Virus record (IMG/VR): IMGVR_UViG_3300031963_000058
Coordinates: 1-24,099 of that record
Strand: one strand, 5' to 3'
Length of the DNA stretch: 24,099 bases
Source of the DNA: a virus
The position numbers and the translations under genes were made by a program. Shown here one piece after another: positions 15,991 through 23,510 of this stretch. How positions within the stretch are numbered: position 1 is the first letter of the stretch; each line of letters opens with the position of its first letter. The notes under the pieces were generated by a model, which was not told the origin of the DNA, made no database searches, and worked only from the letters and a program-made list of their open reading frames with translations.

Positions 15991-16355
15991 TTAAATTACT
16001 TATTTGGATTTTTATCGCATACGGTTGTACAAACATTTTGGTATACGGTTCCATTTTTAATGGATTTAAAAACTTTTTAAGGGAAAATAGGATACCTGTT
16101 ATATCAAATATTAGTACCTTTGTGCTTCAGCTACTAAGCTGTGTTATGTGTACATCAACATGGGTTGGGTTCTTCTTATCATTCGTATTGTTCTCACCAT
16201 ATATTTCTTATATTGATGAATACAGACATTTTGGTAGTGGAATCGATTCTATACTGAAAGAAAGCCTTGTCGTCTTTGTTGATGGCTTATTCGCCTCAGG
16301 AAGCGTTTGGGCATTAAACAGTGTAATCGAATGGTTCGAAGAAAATAAAAAATAA
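15987..16355 (+). CDS. Small inner-membrane protein with a CxxC motif (DUF1360-like)
   Basis: This 122-residue protein has a hydrophobic N-terminus (about 1-22), a central hydrophobic segment (about 43-70) and a weaker C-terminal one (about 92-115), so two or three membrane passes. The centre has C52-V-M-C55-T-S-T-W-V-G-F. The CxxCxxxWVG pattern resembles the DUF1360 family of small membrane proteins (from memory). The CxxC could be redox-active or bind metal. It starts in an ATGA overlap with the coiled-coil gene. A membrane protein inside a recombination operon is unexpected; it might tether replication to the membrane or alter the host envelope. Function unknown. Confidence 0.75.
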   Translation: MIKLLIWIFIAYGCTNILVYGSIFNGFKNFLRENRIPVISNISTFVLQLLSCVMCTSTWVGFFLSFVLFSPYISYIDEYRHFGSGIDSILKESLVVFVDGLFASGSVWALNSVIEWFEENKK

Positions 16356-16369
16356 AAAAAACTAAAACT

Positions 16370-16576
16370 ATGGCAAAATCAAAAAACAGAAAAGGTCACA
16401 AACAACGTGTTCAAAGTAGGAACCAAAGAATTTCAGAGGATATTAATCGGCAGCGTAAGGCATTTAAAACTCTTCTAGAGTCAATTGAAAAGAATAAAGC
16501 CTCGGCTGAAACAGAGCTAACTTCAGAAGTTGAGGAACAACCCTCACCCCAAATAAACGTCCAGCAAAACCTTTAA
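16370..16576 (+). CDS. Small basic protein with acidic tail, unknown function
   Basis: 68 residues. The first ~35 are strongly basic (KSKNRKGHKQRVQSRNQR), the middle is helical, and the tail is Glu/Pro/Gln-rich. No family is recognised. The basic start suggests nucleic-acid binding. The leader AAACTAAAACTATGG resembles the leader of the gene at 20307 (AAACTAAAACTTT). It ends 9 bases before the SbcC-like gene. Confidence 0.65.
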   Translation: MAKSKNRKGHKQRVQSRNQRISEDINRQRKAFKTLLESIEKNKASAETELTSEVEEQPSPQINVQQNL

Positions 16577-16585
16577 TTAAGAAAA

Positions 16586-18922
16586 ATGAGCAGCGAAGTA
16601 ACTGATATTGAGGAAAAATATACACCTAACGTACAAGTTATTTGGGAAGATGAACCACATAACTTCACACAAGAACGCATAAAAAGCGTTAAGCAATACT
16701 TTTCTAAAAAGTATGGTACAACAAATATAAATGTTATCACAGTGGACTCTAGTCAGGACGATGAGATGACCATGCAAACAATTGATGTATCATACAATAT
16801 CATGGATAAGAATTATCAGAAGTCGTTAATTGATATGTATTTGGACTCTAAATCATACAATGATTTCGCTGCTGACGTTTACTTATTGGATAAACAAGTA
16901 GAAGATCTACTCATTTCTAGGTATGAAGACATCTCCGCATTTAAAAAATGGTCATTAAAAAGAATTGAATTTTCTAATTTTATGTCCTTCGGTGAGAATC
17001 AAGTTATTGACTTTACCAAATACAATGGTATTACAGTTATAACCTCGAATCCACCTAACTTTGGGGGTAAAACAGTCCTGGCGGTAGATCTTCTGCTTTT
17101 TCTATTCTTCAATACGACAACTAAAACGACAAAAAATGAGGATATATTCAATAAGTTTACAGACAAAAACAAAGTAGTTGTTAAAGGTGAGGTTACTATT
17201 GATGGCGATGATTATTTTATTATTAGGACTCTTGAGCGTAAAAAGAACAAGAGTGGGGATTATTCAGTAAAAGCGGAATTAGATTTTATAAAGAAAAATA
17301 AAGACGGATCTTTGCAAAGTTTAACAGGTGAGCAACGTCGTGAAACAGAAAAATTCATAAAATCATCGATTGGAGAACAAGAGGACTTTTTGATGACAAT
17401 CCTTACGACAGGATCAAATCTAGAAGATTTGATTGAGTCTAAACCAACAGCCAGAGGACAAATTTTAAGTAAGTTTTTAGGGTTAGAATTCTTAAAAAGA
17501 AAAGAAGAAATCGCCAAAGAAATATACTCTACATTCTCTAAGGGATTAATCTCCAATATATATAACAAAGAAACTCTAAAACAGGATATTGAAAAAAACT
17601 TAGAGTTTATCGATACATTTCAAGAATGTCTAGAAATAGACAAAAATGCTTTATCTGAAATTGAGGAAAAGATTAAAATAGGGACATCATATAGGGAGGA
17701 GTTGATGGCTTCTAAACACACAGACATTGATTCGGTTTTGGCTGCAACAAATTTGGATACATTAAATTCTGAGTTAGAAAAACTAAATATCCAATATAGC
17801 AATACAATTAAAGAAATGTCTAATCTTTACCTTGTTAAACCTGATCAGTTTTATGATGAACAGGTTTACGATAAATTGAATGATGCGTGTAATGATATAT
17901 ATGTTGAGTTGACAACTATTGATTCTAAGATATCAGAGTTAGAGGAGTTAAAAAACTCTGTTGATGGTGGTATAAAGTGTGAACATTGCGGTATTGATAT
18001 TATTAATGCCATTCTTGTTAAAAACAAATTGATGGATTTGGAAAAACTCTATCAGAAGAAAAACTCTTTAGTTCTTGAACTTGAAACATGTAAAAAAGAA
18101 AAAAAAGCTCTTATTGTATTAAGAGAAAAGTTTGATCTTTATGAAAAAAATTCATTAATTTATTCAAAATATGAGATAACAAAAGAATCTTTAGAGCTAA
18201 AAATAAATTCAGCTAAAGAAAAAATTTCGGATTACCTTGAAATCCAGGAAAAAATTAACAAAAATAATGAGATAGAGTCAAAACTTTTGAAAGCTAAATA
18301 TCGTTTAGAAGAACTTACGCAAGCTAAAAGGAAACTTGATGAAAAAATAACATTTGCAATAGTGCAAATTAAAAATCATCATGATAAAATAGACTCTAAT
18401 TACAATTTTATCCGGCAAATAGAAGAGGAAGCTGAGAAAGAAAAAATATATAAAATATATCTAGAGTTGTTTGGCAAACATGGTATTAGTAAGTATATAA
18501 TGAAAACTATGTTACCAATAATAAACAATGAGCTTCAAAGATTGTTAAAAGATAGTGCACCATTCAAAGTTGAAATCAAGATTTCAGATAAGAATGATGT
18601 TGAGTTCTACATGATAGACAATTCTACGGGAATTGAAAAATTGCTTAATAGCGGGTCTGGATACGAAAAGACAATTTCATCTCTAGCCATAAGATCCGTT
18701 TTGTCTAAAATATGTTCGCTTCCAAAACCAAACATTATAGTAATGGATGAGGTGTTTGGTAAAATATCAAATGACAATTTAGAATTAGTTGGCAATTTTT
18801 TCTTCAAGATTAGAGAATATTTTGAAAAAATATTTGTTATCTCGCATAACCCAATGATAGACAATTGGGCAGACAATATCTGCCAGATTAAAAAATCTGA
18901 AAATATTAGTGAATTAATTTAA
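16586..18922 (+). CDS. SbcC/Rad50-like SMC-family ATPase (T4 gp46 type)
   Basis: 778 residues. An unusual ~120-residue N-terminal extension precedes the ATPase start SLKRIEFSNFMSFGENQVIDF (123-143). The Walker A region is NPPNFGGKT (155-163), with Pro where the first Gly of GxxGxGKT normally sits. Two coiled-coil arms flank a zinc hook, C465-E-H-C468. The C-terminal lobe has the signature SGSGYEKTISSL (689-700), Walker B NIIVMDE (716-722), and a switch His in VISHNP (H754). Longer than T4 gp46 (about 560) and shorter than E. coli SbcC (about 1050). It should form an ATP-driven clamp with the SbcD-like nuclease. It is preceded by small genes in the same operon and followed by a new promoter at 18938. 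Confidence 0.9.
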   Translation: MSSEVTDIEEKYTPNVQVIWEDEPHNFTQERIKSVKQYFSKKYGTTNINVITVDSSQDDEMTMQTIDVSYNIMDKNYQKSLIDMYLDSKSYNDFAADVYLLDKQVEDLLISRYEDISAFKKWSLKRIEFSNFMSFGENQVIDFTKYNGITVITSNPPNFGGKTVLAVDLLLFLFFNTTTKTTKNEDIFNKFTDKNKVVVKGEVTIDGDDYFIIRTLERKKNKSGDYSVKAELDFIKKNKDGSLQSLTGEQRRETEKFIKSSIGEQEDFLMTILTTGSNLEDLIESKPTARGQILSKFLGLEFLKRKEEIAKEIYSTFSKGLISNIYNKETLKQDIEKNLEFIDTFQECLEIDKNALSEIEEKIKIGTSYREELMASKHTDIDSVLAATNLDTLNSELEKLNIQYSNTIKEMSNLYLVKPDQFYDEQVYDKLNDACNDIYVELTTIDSKISELEELKNSVDGGIKCEHCGIDIINAILVKNKLMDLEKLYQKKNSLVLELETCKKEKKALIVLREKFDLYEKNSLIYSKYEITKESLELKINSAKEKISDYLEIQEKINKNNEIESKLLKAKYRLEELTQAKRKLDEKITFAIVQIKNHHDKIDSNYNFIRQIEEEAEKEKIYKIYLELFGKHGISKYIMKTMLPIINNELQRLLKDSAPFKVEIKISDKNDVEFYMIDNSTGIEKLLNSGSGYEKTISSLAIRSVLSKICSLPKPNIIVMDEVFGKISNDNLELVGNFFFKIREYFEKIFVISHNPMIDNWADNICQIKKSENISELI

Positions 18923-18937
18923 TTATCAAAAAAAAAA

Positions 18938-18948
18938 TATTACCTTTG
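18938..18948 (+). promoter_or_regulatory. Host-type promoter -7 box (TATTACCTTTG) for the sigma-factor operon
   Basis: TACCTTTG (18941-18948) fits TAnnTTTG, and the 11-base string is identical to that at 12777. It lies right after the SbcC-like stop and ends 9 bases before the ATG at 18958. I see no good -33 TTTG upstream. The transcript would have almost no leader. Confidence 0.65.
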
Positions 18949-18957
18949 CAGAACGAT

Positions 18958-19446
18958 ATGACTAGATACTACTTAATTTGTAATAAGACTGGCATTACGC
19001 AAAATGAAATCATGCAAACATTTGGTGAAATTGTTGAGATTATTGCACCAAAATTTGATATTACAAAACAAGATATTACGTTCTATAGGACTAGAGATTC
19101 AATCATGTTTCATTTTATGAGCGAGATGAATTGTCAACATATTGATAGTAAACTACGTGAGCCTCTAAATTCTATTTATAATGTTTATTTTTTGACTGTT
19201 GTAGATGATTCATCTGTGTTAAGCTTCCGTGATAAAGAAGAATATGAATTATTTATCAATATAACTAATCCAACAATCTTTGATTATTATGATGATGAAG
19301 ATGATGAGGATTATGAGTATAATACCATTTGTAACAACAATTTTACCGATGGTGTGTTCAATATGGATACTATCTTGGACAAGATAAATGAACAAGGCAT
19401 ATCCTCTCTCACAAATGAAGAAAAAAAATTTTTGGAACAAATATGA
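18958..19446 (+). CDS. Acidic protein with a 'DxILDKINExGxxSLTxEEKxFL' C-terminus
   Basis: The ATG at 18958 is chosen; a TTG at 18946 falls inside the promoter box. 162 residues. The first ~100 form an alpha/beta-like domain I do not recognise (MTRYYLICNKTGITQNEI…). About 104-119 is a run of Asp, Glu and Tyr. The end (MDTILDKINEQGISSLTNEEKKFLEQI) matches a short C-terminal motif (DUF6576-like) often seen on Bacteroidota rhomboid proteases and other proteins, here without any protease domain. Its stop overlaps the sigma-factor start (ATGA), so the two are translationally coupled. That position makes an anti-sigma or sigma-modulating role worth testing, but no direct evidence exists. Confidence 0.8.
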   Translation: MTRYYLICNKTGITQNEIMQTFGEIVEIIAPKFDITKQDITFYRTRDSIMFHFMSEMNCQHIDSKLREPLNSIYNVYFLTVVDDSSVLSFRDKEEYELFINITNPTIFDYYDDEDDEDYEYNTICNNNFTDGVFNMDTILDKINEQGISSLTNEEKKFLEQI

Positions 19447-20243
19447 AAGAAAAGAAAACAACAATTCCATTTAATCAAGCTGAAATTTCCTCATATCTTA
19501 AAGATCTTAGAAAGATCGAAGTTATGACAACTGAGCGTGAAAAAGAAATTGCAGATTTGATGCGTTCAGGTACACTTACGCCTAGCCAGGTTTCAAAGAT
19601 TAACGAAGAGCTTGTTCGTGGTAATCTTAGATTTGTTATTACAATTGCTAAGCAATATCAGAACCAAGGTCTTGATCTTCCAGATTTGATCGCTGAAGGC
19701 AATATAGGTCTAATGAAAGCAGCTCAAAATTTTGACTGGAATAAAAACCTTAAATTTATTTCTTATGCTGTTTGGTGGATTCGCCAGTCAATCCTTTACT
19801 CTCTCAATGAAAATGCTAGAACGATAAGGCTTCCTGTAAATGTCGTACAAGATGTTCAGAAAGAAAAAAAAGCAATAGAGAACGGTACTGGATTTAAATC
19901 TGATAAATATGCTAACTTACCTAGCATGATTTGGCTTGATAAGCCAATAAATGAAGATGGTGATACTCTGGTTGATGTCATTTATAATAATGATGCTAGT
20001 AGACCGGATGAATCATTCAATAGTACCAAGGTTCTCAGGGATAAACTTTTTGAGCTTCTCGGTAGCTTGGATGACAGGGAAAGAACCATAATTGAAGATT
20101 ATTACGGACTAACAGGTTCATGTAGAACTCTTGAAGAGATTGGACAAGACTTTGATCTAACAAAAGAGCGTATTCGTCAGATTAAGGAGAAAGGATTGCG
20201 TAAACTTAGGAATGGTACGGCAATTCTTTTTGACTATATATAA
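19443..20243 (+). CDS. Phage-encoded sigma-70 family RNA polymerase sigma factor
   Basis: 266 residues, close to the short primary sigma (RpoD) of Bacteroidota. Region 1.2-like sequence (YLKDLRKIEVMTTEREKEIADLM) is followed by region 2 with NLRFVITIAKQYQNQGLDLPDLIAEGNIGLMKAAQNFDW and the -10-contact helix KFISYAVWWIRQSILYSL (about 102-119). Region 3 is NARTIRLPVNVVQDV plus a shortened linker. Region 4 is a helix-turn-helix, RTLEEIGQDFDLTKERIRQIKEKGLRKLR (about 228-256). It should bind host core polymerase and redirect it to phage promoters. It starts in an ATGA overlap with the acidic protein gene, behind a host-type promoter. Its own target motif is unknown; the TATTTATA elements at 5514 and 24073 are candidates. 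Confidence 0.93.
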   Translation: MKEKKTTIPFNQAEISSYLKDLRKIEVMTTEREKEIADLMRSGTLTPSQVSKINEELVRGNLRFVITIAKQYQNQGLDLPDLIAEGNIGLMKAAQNFDWNKNLKFISYAVWWIRQSILYSLNENARTIRLPVNVVQDVQKEKKAIENGTGFKSDKYANLPSMIWLDKPINEDGDTLVDVIYNNDASRPDESFNSTKVLRDKLFELLGSLDDRERTIIEDYYGLTGSCRTLEEIGQDFDLTKERIRQIKEKGLRKLRNGTAILFDYI

Positions 20244-20253
20244 AAATAAAAAA

Positions 20254-20276
20254 TAGACTATTTATGTGATAGTCTA
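20254..20276 (+). terminator. Hairpin after the sigma-factor gene, possible weak terminator
   Basis: TAGACTA (20254-20260) pairs with TAGTCTA (20270-20276) around a 9-base loop. It lies 10 bases after the sigma-factor stop and is followed by ATAATTTTCT, a poor U-tract. It may terminate, stabilise or separate the sigma and lysis transcripts. Confidence 0.45.
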
Positions 20277-20306
20277 ATAATTTTCTAAACTAAAACTTTA
20301 AAAAAA

Positions 20307-20582
20307 ATGAGGCAATTCATTAAAAACTATTTTACAGAGATTGTGCTTGCGTTTATGATTATGACACTGCTTAGTGTTTGTTCGACGAAAGGTCAAATAT
20401 CTAAAATAAATAAAGATATTGGCAGGATAAAAGACTCAACTTACACTAAAGTTGAACTGGATAAAAAATTGACCATAATGGGCCTTGAATCTGAAAAAAG
20501 AATGATCCAAGCAACAGATAGAACACTTCTAGATGTTTCTCGTCAAAACGCGATTGACGAAGAGTTAAAAAAACTAAAGTAA
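20307..20582 (+). CDS. Small membrane-anchored protein with coiled coil
   Basis: 91 residues. A short basic start is followed by one hydrophobic segment (about 10-25, EIVLAFMIMTLLSVC). A polar, probably helical region comes next, with charged heptads to the C-terminus. C25 in LLSVC is lipobox-like, but the -1 Val is not typical, so an uncleaved anchor is more likely. It sits just ahead of the putative holin and endolysin, so a lysis accessory or holin-regulator role is possible. No family recognised. A long A-rich leader precedes the ATG (AAACTTTAAAAAAAATGA). Confidence 0.65.
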   Translation: MRQFIKNYFTEIVLAFMIMTLLSVCSTKGQISKINKDIGRIKDSTYTKVELDKKLTIMGLESEKRMIQATDRTLLDVSRQNAIDEELKKLK

Positions 20583-20584
20583 TT

Positions 20585-21367
20585 ATGAGTTGGATTAAAA
20601 GAAATTTTAAATCAATAATATATTTTTCGTTCATAGTACCAATAATCCTGGTAGCTTTGGTTTCAATATCACATGTCACAAATTGGTATGGTGTAACCAA
20701 TCCGGCTAGTTGGTCAATCTATTTATCTGTTGCTGTAGAAATTGCTGCCTTAGCTGCTTTGGCAGCAATTTCTGCTGAGATGGGTAGTAAGGTATATTTT
20801 CCGTTTGCTATTGTAACAATAATCCAATTCGTAGGAAATATCTTCTACTCATACACATACATTAATATAGAGAGTAAAGAATTTAAAGACTGGATTGACC
20901 TAATAACCCCTATTGCGGAGTTATTTAATATTGAAAAAACAGATATTGTTGGTCATAAAAGAATACTTTCTATGTTCTCAGGTGGAATGCTACCTTTGAT
21001 ATCGTTGTCATTCCTACATATGTTGGTTAAATTTAGATCTAGTAAAATGGAGCCAGCAGAAGTTGTTGAAGAAAAACAAAACGATGATGTATCTGGGTTA
21101 ATTGATAAAATTAAAGAGCTAGAAAAAAAATTATCTGAGTTGAAACGAGTCCCAAACCCAACAGAACCCGAAATTAAACCAGAACCAACGCCAGAGCCAA
21201 CACCAGAGCCGACTCCAACAGAAACTGAACAGGTATCCGTAGTTGATGATATACCATATACATCCGAAACAACACCTGAAGTTACACAACAGGAATTAGA
21301 GGTCCCTAAAGAGGATCCTCTTATACCAAAAATAAAGCGTTTAAGTTATACTAGGAGGAATGGCTAA
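20585..21367 (+). CDS. Four-helix membrane protein with Pro-rich tail, holin candidate
   Basis: 260 residues. Four hydrophobic segments lie at about 10-29, 41-63, 70-92 and 129-149, after a basic N-terminus. The C-terminal ~110 residues are soluble: a short coiled coil (about 165-188), then EPTP repeats (about 195-212) and an acidic end with a final basic patch. It directly precedes and overlaps (8 bases) the amidase gene, which is the usual place for a holin. It is larger than most holins (60-150 residues), and the long tail is unusual, so it could instead be another host-membrane protein. Holin is a context-based guess. Confidence 0.7.
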   Translation: MSWIKRNFKSIIYFSFIVPIILVALVSISHVTNWYGVTNPASWSIYLSVAVEIAALAALAAISAEMGSKVYFPFAIVTIIQFVGNIFYSYTYINIESKEFKDWIDLITPIAELFNIEKTDIVGHKRILSMFSGGMLPLISLSFLHMLVKFRSSKMEPAEVVEEKQNDDVSGLIDKIKELEKKLSELKRVPNPTEPEIKPEPTPEPTPEPTPTETEQVSVVDDIPYTSETTPEVTQQELEVPKEDPLIPKIKRLSYTRRNG

Positions 21368-21953
21368 TATCGTTGAAAACTACGTTTCTAACAATTACCA
21401 AAAGAGTAAAACTAAGAAACAGATCATATTAACACACACCTCCAGGAATATTACGGATTATCTCAATTCGGTACTTTATCGTAATAATGGCGATTACGAT
21501 AAGGTACCGAATTTTGTTATATCAAGGAATGGTGATGTATACAAGTTATTACCCGATAATGCATATACCAATTTTTTTAAAAAAACGGATATGAATAAAA
21601 ACTCTGTTATAATAACTCTAGAAAATTTAGGGTGGCTTGAAAAAATTCCCATAGAAACAGGATTTGTTAATTGGATTGGAGATATTTATAATGGAGACAT
21701 TTATGAGAAAAAATGGCGTGACTACTTTTATTGGCAGCCATACACACAAGATCAAATTAATTCTTGCATAGATGTCATAAGAGAAGTAACAAATAGTTTA
21801 AACATAAACCAAAAATTTATAGGCCATAATACAAAAATAGATTATGCCGAAAAATATGAGGGGGTTATAACGTATAGTAATTTTAGTATGGAAGTTACAA
21901 GTTTAAGCCCTGCTTTTGATTTTAAATTTTTAAAAAACCAATTAGAAAAATGA
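21360..21953 (+). CDS. N-acetylmuramoyl-L-alanine amidase family endolysin (Amidase_2-like)
   Basis: 197 residues. The Amidase_2 layout is visible: IILTHTSR (22-29) with H26 as the first zinc ligand, YDKVPNFVISRNGDVYKLLPD (46-66) as the substrate strand region, VIITLENLGWL (83-93) with E88, FIGHNTKI (153-160) with H156, and a final SLSPAFDF (181-188). In typical members the last motif begins with the third metal ligand (DPGPAFD or a Cys); here that position appears to be Ser. It would cut the bond between MurNAc and the peptide stem in host peptidoglycan. No signal peptide is present, so export would need the holin candidate just upstream. The AGGAGG before the ATG is probably coding coincidence. 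Confidence 0.82.
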   Translation: MANIVENYVSNNYQKSKTKKQIILTHTSRNITDYLNSVLYRNNGDYDKVPNFVISRNGDVYKLLPDNAYTNFFKKTDMNKNSVIITLENLGWLEKIPIETGFVNWIGDIYNGDIYEKKWRDYFYWQPYTQDQINSCIDVIREVTNSLNINQKFIGHNTKIDYAEKYEGVITYSNFSMEVTSLSPAFDFKFLKNQLEK

Positions 21954-22564
21954 GCGACTCAAGGTATGAAGAAATACGCGGTCTTTTATCTGCATCAAAA
22001 AGATTATTAGGTAAAGACAGAGTAAGCGAAAGTAATGAAATTCTTAGTAATTACTTATTGACAGAGCAAGACTCTTCAGATTTAAGACAAAGAATTAATC
22101 CTTTAAAAAGCATAAAAAAAAGCTTTAAAAAGGAAAAAGGTGATGAAGATACTGAAGATAAAAAAGGAGACAAACAGCAATCCTACAGAATTTCTGGTGG
22201 TATATTAACTATGCATGGAACTGATCGTTCGCAGTTGGAACTTACAACAGACGAGAAAATTGCGTTCCAGGAGACAATGGATGAATTTATAGAAGACGTT
22301 TCATCATTAGTTAATTTTGATGCCTTACATATTTATCAGAATGATGTAGAATGGGGGGGTAAGATTATTGATTTTGATTTAGATTTCTATTTTACGATAG
22401 GGGAAAATAATGGAATTTACATAAATGGAGATATGATCAAAATTGATGAAGAGTTCTTAGGTATGATAAATGACTTACAATCTTACTATGAAAAATTTAA
22501 AGCTAAGTGGTCAAAAGTAACTGCTGCTAGAAAAAGAACATCGCCTAAAAATATGGGAGTATGA
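21950..22564 (+). CDS. Hypothetical protein, charged N-terminus plus folded C-terminal domain
   Basis: 204 residues, no membrane segment. Residues 1-45 are helical; about 46-75 are Lys/Asp/Glu-rich and probably disordered. Residues about 77-200 appear to be a folded domain: SYRISGGILTMHG, then an acidic helix, then LHIYQNDVEWGGKIIDFDLDFYFTIGENNGIYING, a beta-rich stretch, then a C-terminal helix. It sits in ATGA overlaps with the endolysin gene before it and the coiled-coil membrane gene after it, so it is co-translated with lysis genes. No family is recognised; it could be virion-associated or a lysis regulator. Confidence 0.7.
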   Translation: MSDSRYEEIRGLLSASKRLLGKDRVSESNEILSNYLLTEQDSSDLRQRINPLKSIKKSFKKEKGDEDTEDKKGDKQQSYRISGGILTMHGTDRSQLELTTDEKIAFQETMDEFIEDVSSLVNFDALHIYQNDVEWGGKIIDFDLDFYFTIGENNGIYINGDMIKIDEEFLGMINDLQSYYEKFKAKWSKVTAARKRTSPKNMGV

Positions 22565-22947
22565 AATTAAAATCTGCTAGCAATCTGCTAAATATAATAA
22601 TATATACTGTTGTTATTTTGAGCCTTTTATATACTGTGTATCTGCTACGCAAAATGAATAACGATAGTGTTGACAGTGCTGATGAAATAAAAAGAATCAA
22701 GACAGAATTGGATTCAATTCATTCTGAGAACAAGCACTTACTAACTAAGATTGAAACTTATAATTCTGAAATTACAGAGATAAATAACAAAATTGTTAGT
22801 ACATATTCTAAAATCGACATAATAAACAAAGATATATCAACAATAAAAACAAACACAAGTGAAAAAATTAATTCTATCGATAGTTTTAATAATTCAGACA
22901 TTTATATGTTTTTCTCAACCAGATACGAATACGATAAAAATAAATGA
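22561..22947 (+). CDS. Membrane-anchored coiled-coil protein, possible inner-membrane spanin
   Basis: 128 residues with one N-terminal transmembrane segment (about 10-28, LNIIIYTVVILSLLYTVYLL) flanked by basic residues, then a long coiled coil (about 33-105: IKRIKTELDSIHSENKHLLTKIETYNSEITEINNKI…). The likely topology is N-in with the coil in the periplasm, as in inner-membrane spanins of the Rz type. It starts in an ATGA overlap with the gene upstream. Its last 89 bases are overlapped in the +1 frame by another envelope protein gene, as in Rz/Rz1 nested pairs. The spanin role is inferred from topology, overlap and location after the endolysin; there is no sequence family match in hand. Confidence 0.72.
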   Translation: MKLKSASNLLNIIIYTVVILSLLYTVYLLRKMNNDSVDSADEIKRIKTELDSIHSENKHLLTKIETYNSEITEINNKIVSTYSKIDIINKDISTIKTNTSEKINSIDSFNNSDIYMFFSTRYEYDKNK

Positions 22948-23263
22948 GCAGACAGCAAAATTAATAATTAAAGAACTGATCGAGAAAGATTCTACCGAGA
23001 AAATATTAGGTAAATATGAAGATAAGATTTTAGTTCAGCAAGAAATTATCGGTTTGAAAGATAGTGTTATATTCATGATGGATAGTATTAATACAAACTA
23101 TTTAAAAGTTATAACAAATAATAAGGCACAAATGGCTCAGTATAAAGAAATAAATGAAATCGCATTTAATCAGCTAGAGCAACAAAAAAAGAATATGTTT
23201 TGGTACCGGCTTTCAGCTTTTTTTAACGTGGTTAGTACATTTGTGATTTTAATTATAAAATAA
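22859..23263 (+). CDS. Signal-peptide protein with C-terminal transmembrane segment, spanin candidate
   Basis: 134 residues from a GTG start inside the previous gene, +1 frame. This start yields a clear signal peptide, MKKLILSIVLIIQTFICFSQ, with the ..FSQ ending common in Bacteroidota; no ATG lies upstream of it in frame. Cys17 could make it a lipoprotein, but the lipobox (TFIC) is not canonical. The middle (about 25-110) is charged and helical, with coiled-coil character. Residues about 114-133 form a hydrophobic segment (LSAFFNVVSTFVILII). An N-terminal outer-membrane or periplasmic anchor plus a C-terminal inner-membrane helix is the topology of a unimolecular spanin. It ends one base before the next gene. 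Confidence 0.68.
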   Translation: MKKLILSIVLIIQTFICFSQPDTNTIKINEQTAKLIIKELIEKDSTEKILGKYEDKILVQQEIIGLKDSVIFMMDSINTNYLKVITNNKAQMAQYKEINEIAFNQLEQQKKNMFWYRLSAFFNVVSTFVILIIK

Positions 23264-23264
23264 T

Positions 23265-23510
23265 ATGGCATTAACAAATAGTGACATAAAAGATATTGAA
23301 GTGATCGTCCGCAAAGAAGTTAAAGATTTCTTAGGGCAGAATACTATTAAGCAATATGAGGATAGGCTTTTGGATACCATCTCAAAAGAAATTCGTGATG
23401 GGAAACTGGAGGGGGATGTCAAAGACATCATAATAAAAGTTTTTCGTGAGTTCTACTACCAAATGTGGGCTAATAGAGGTCAATGGGAGCCAAGATTAAA
23501 AAATGCGTAA
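23265..23510 (+). CDS. Small helical hypothetical protein
   Basis: 81 residues, no membrane segment, mostly alpha-helical, with a basic/acidic mix (IVRKEVKDFLGQ…YEDRLLDTISKEIRDGKLEGDVKDIIIKVFREFYYQMWANRGQWEP). The FYYQMWANRGQWE stretch is aromatic and could bind a partner. It starts at AATAATATG, one base after the preceding stop, and its TAA shares one base with the next ATG (TAATG). Short proteins of this style occur among structural genes of Bacteroidota phages, but I cannot name a family. Confidence 0.65.
   Translation: MALTNSDIKDIEVIVRKEVKDFLGQNTIKQYEDRLLDTISKEIRDGKLEGDVKDIIIKVFREFYYQMWANRGQWEPRLKNA

Noticed and set aside
21350-21362. AGGAGG just before the endolysin ATG as a Shine-Dalgarno
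   Set aside because: Spacing to ATG is only about one base, it encodes Arg-Arg of the upstream protein, and other genes here lack such sites, as is usual in Bacteroidota.
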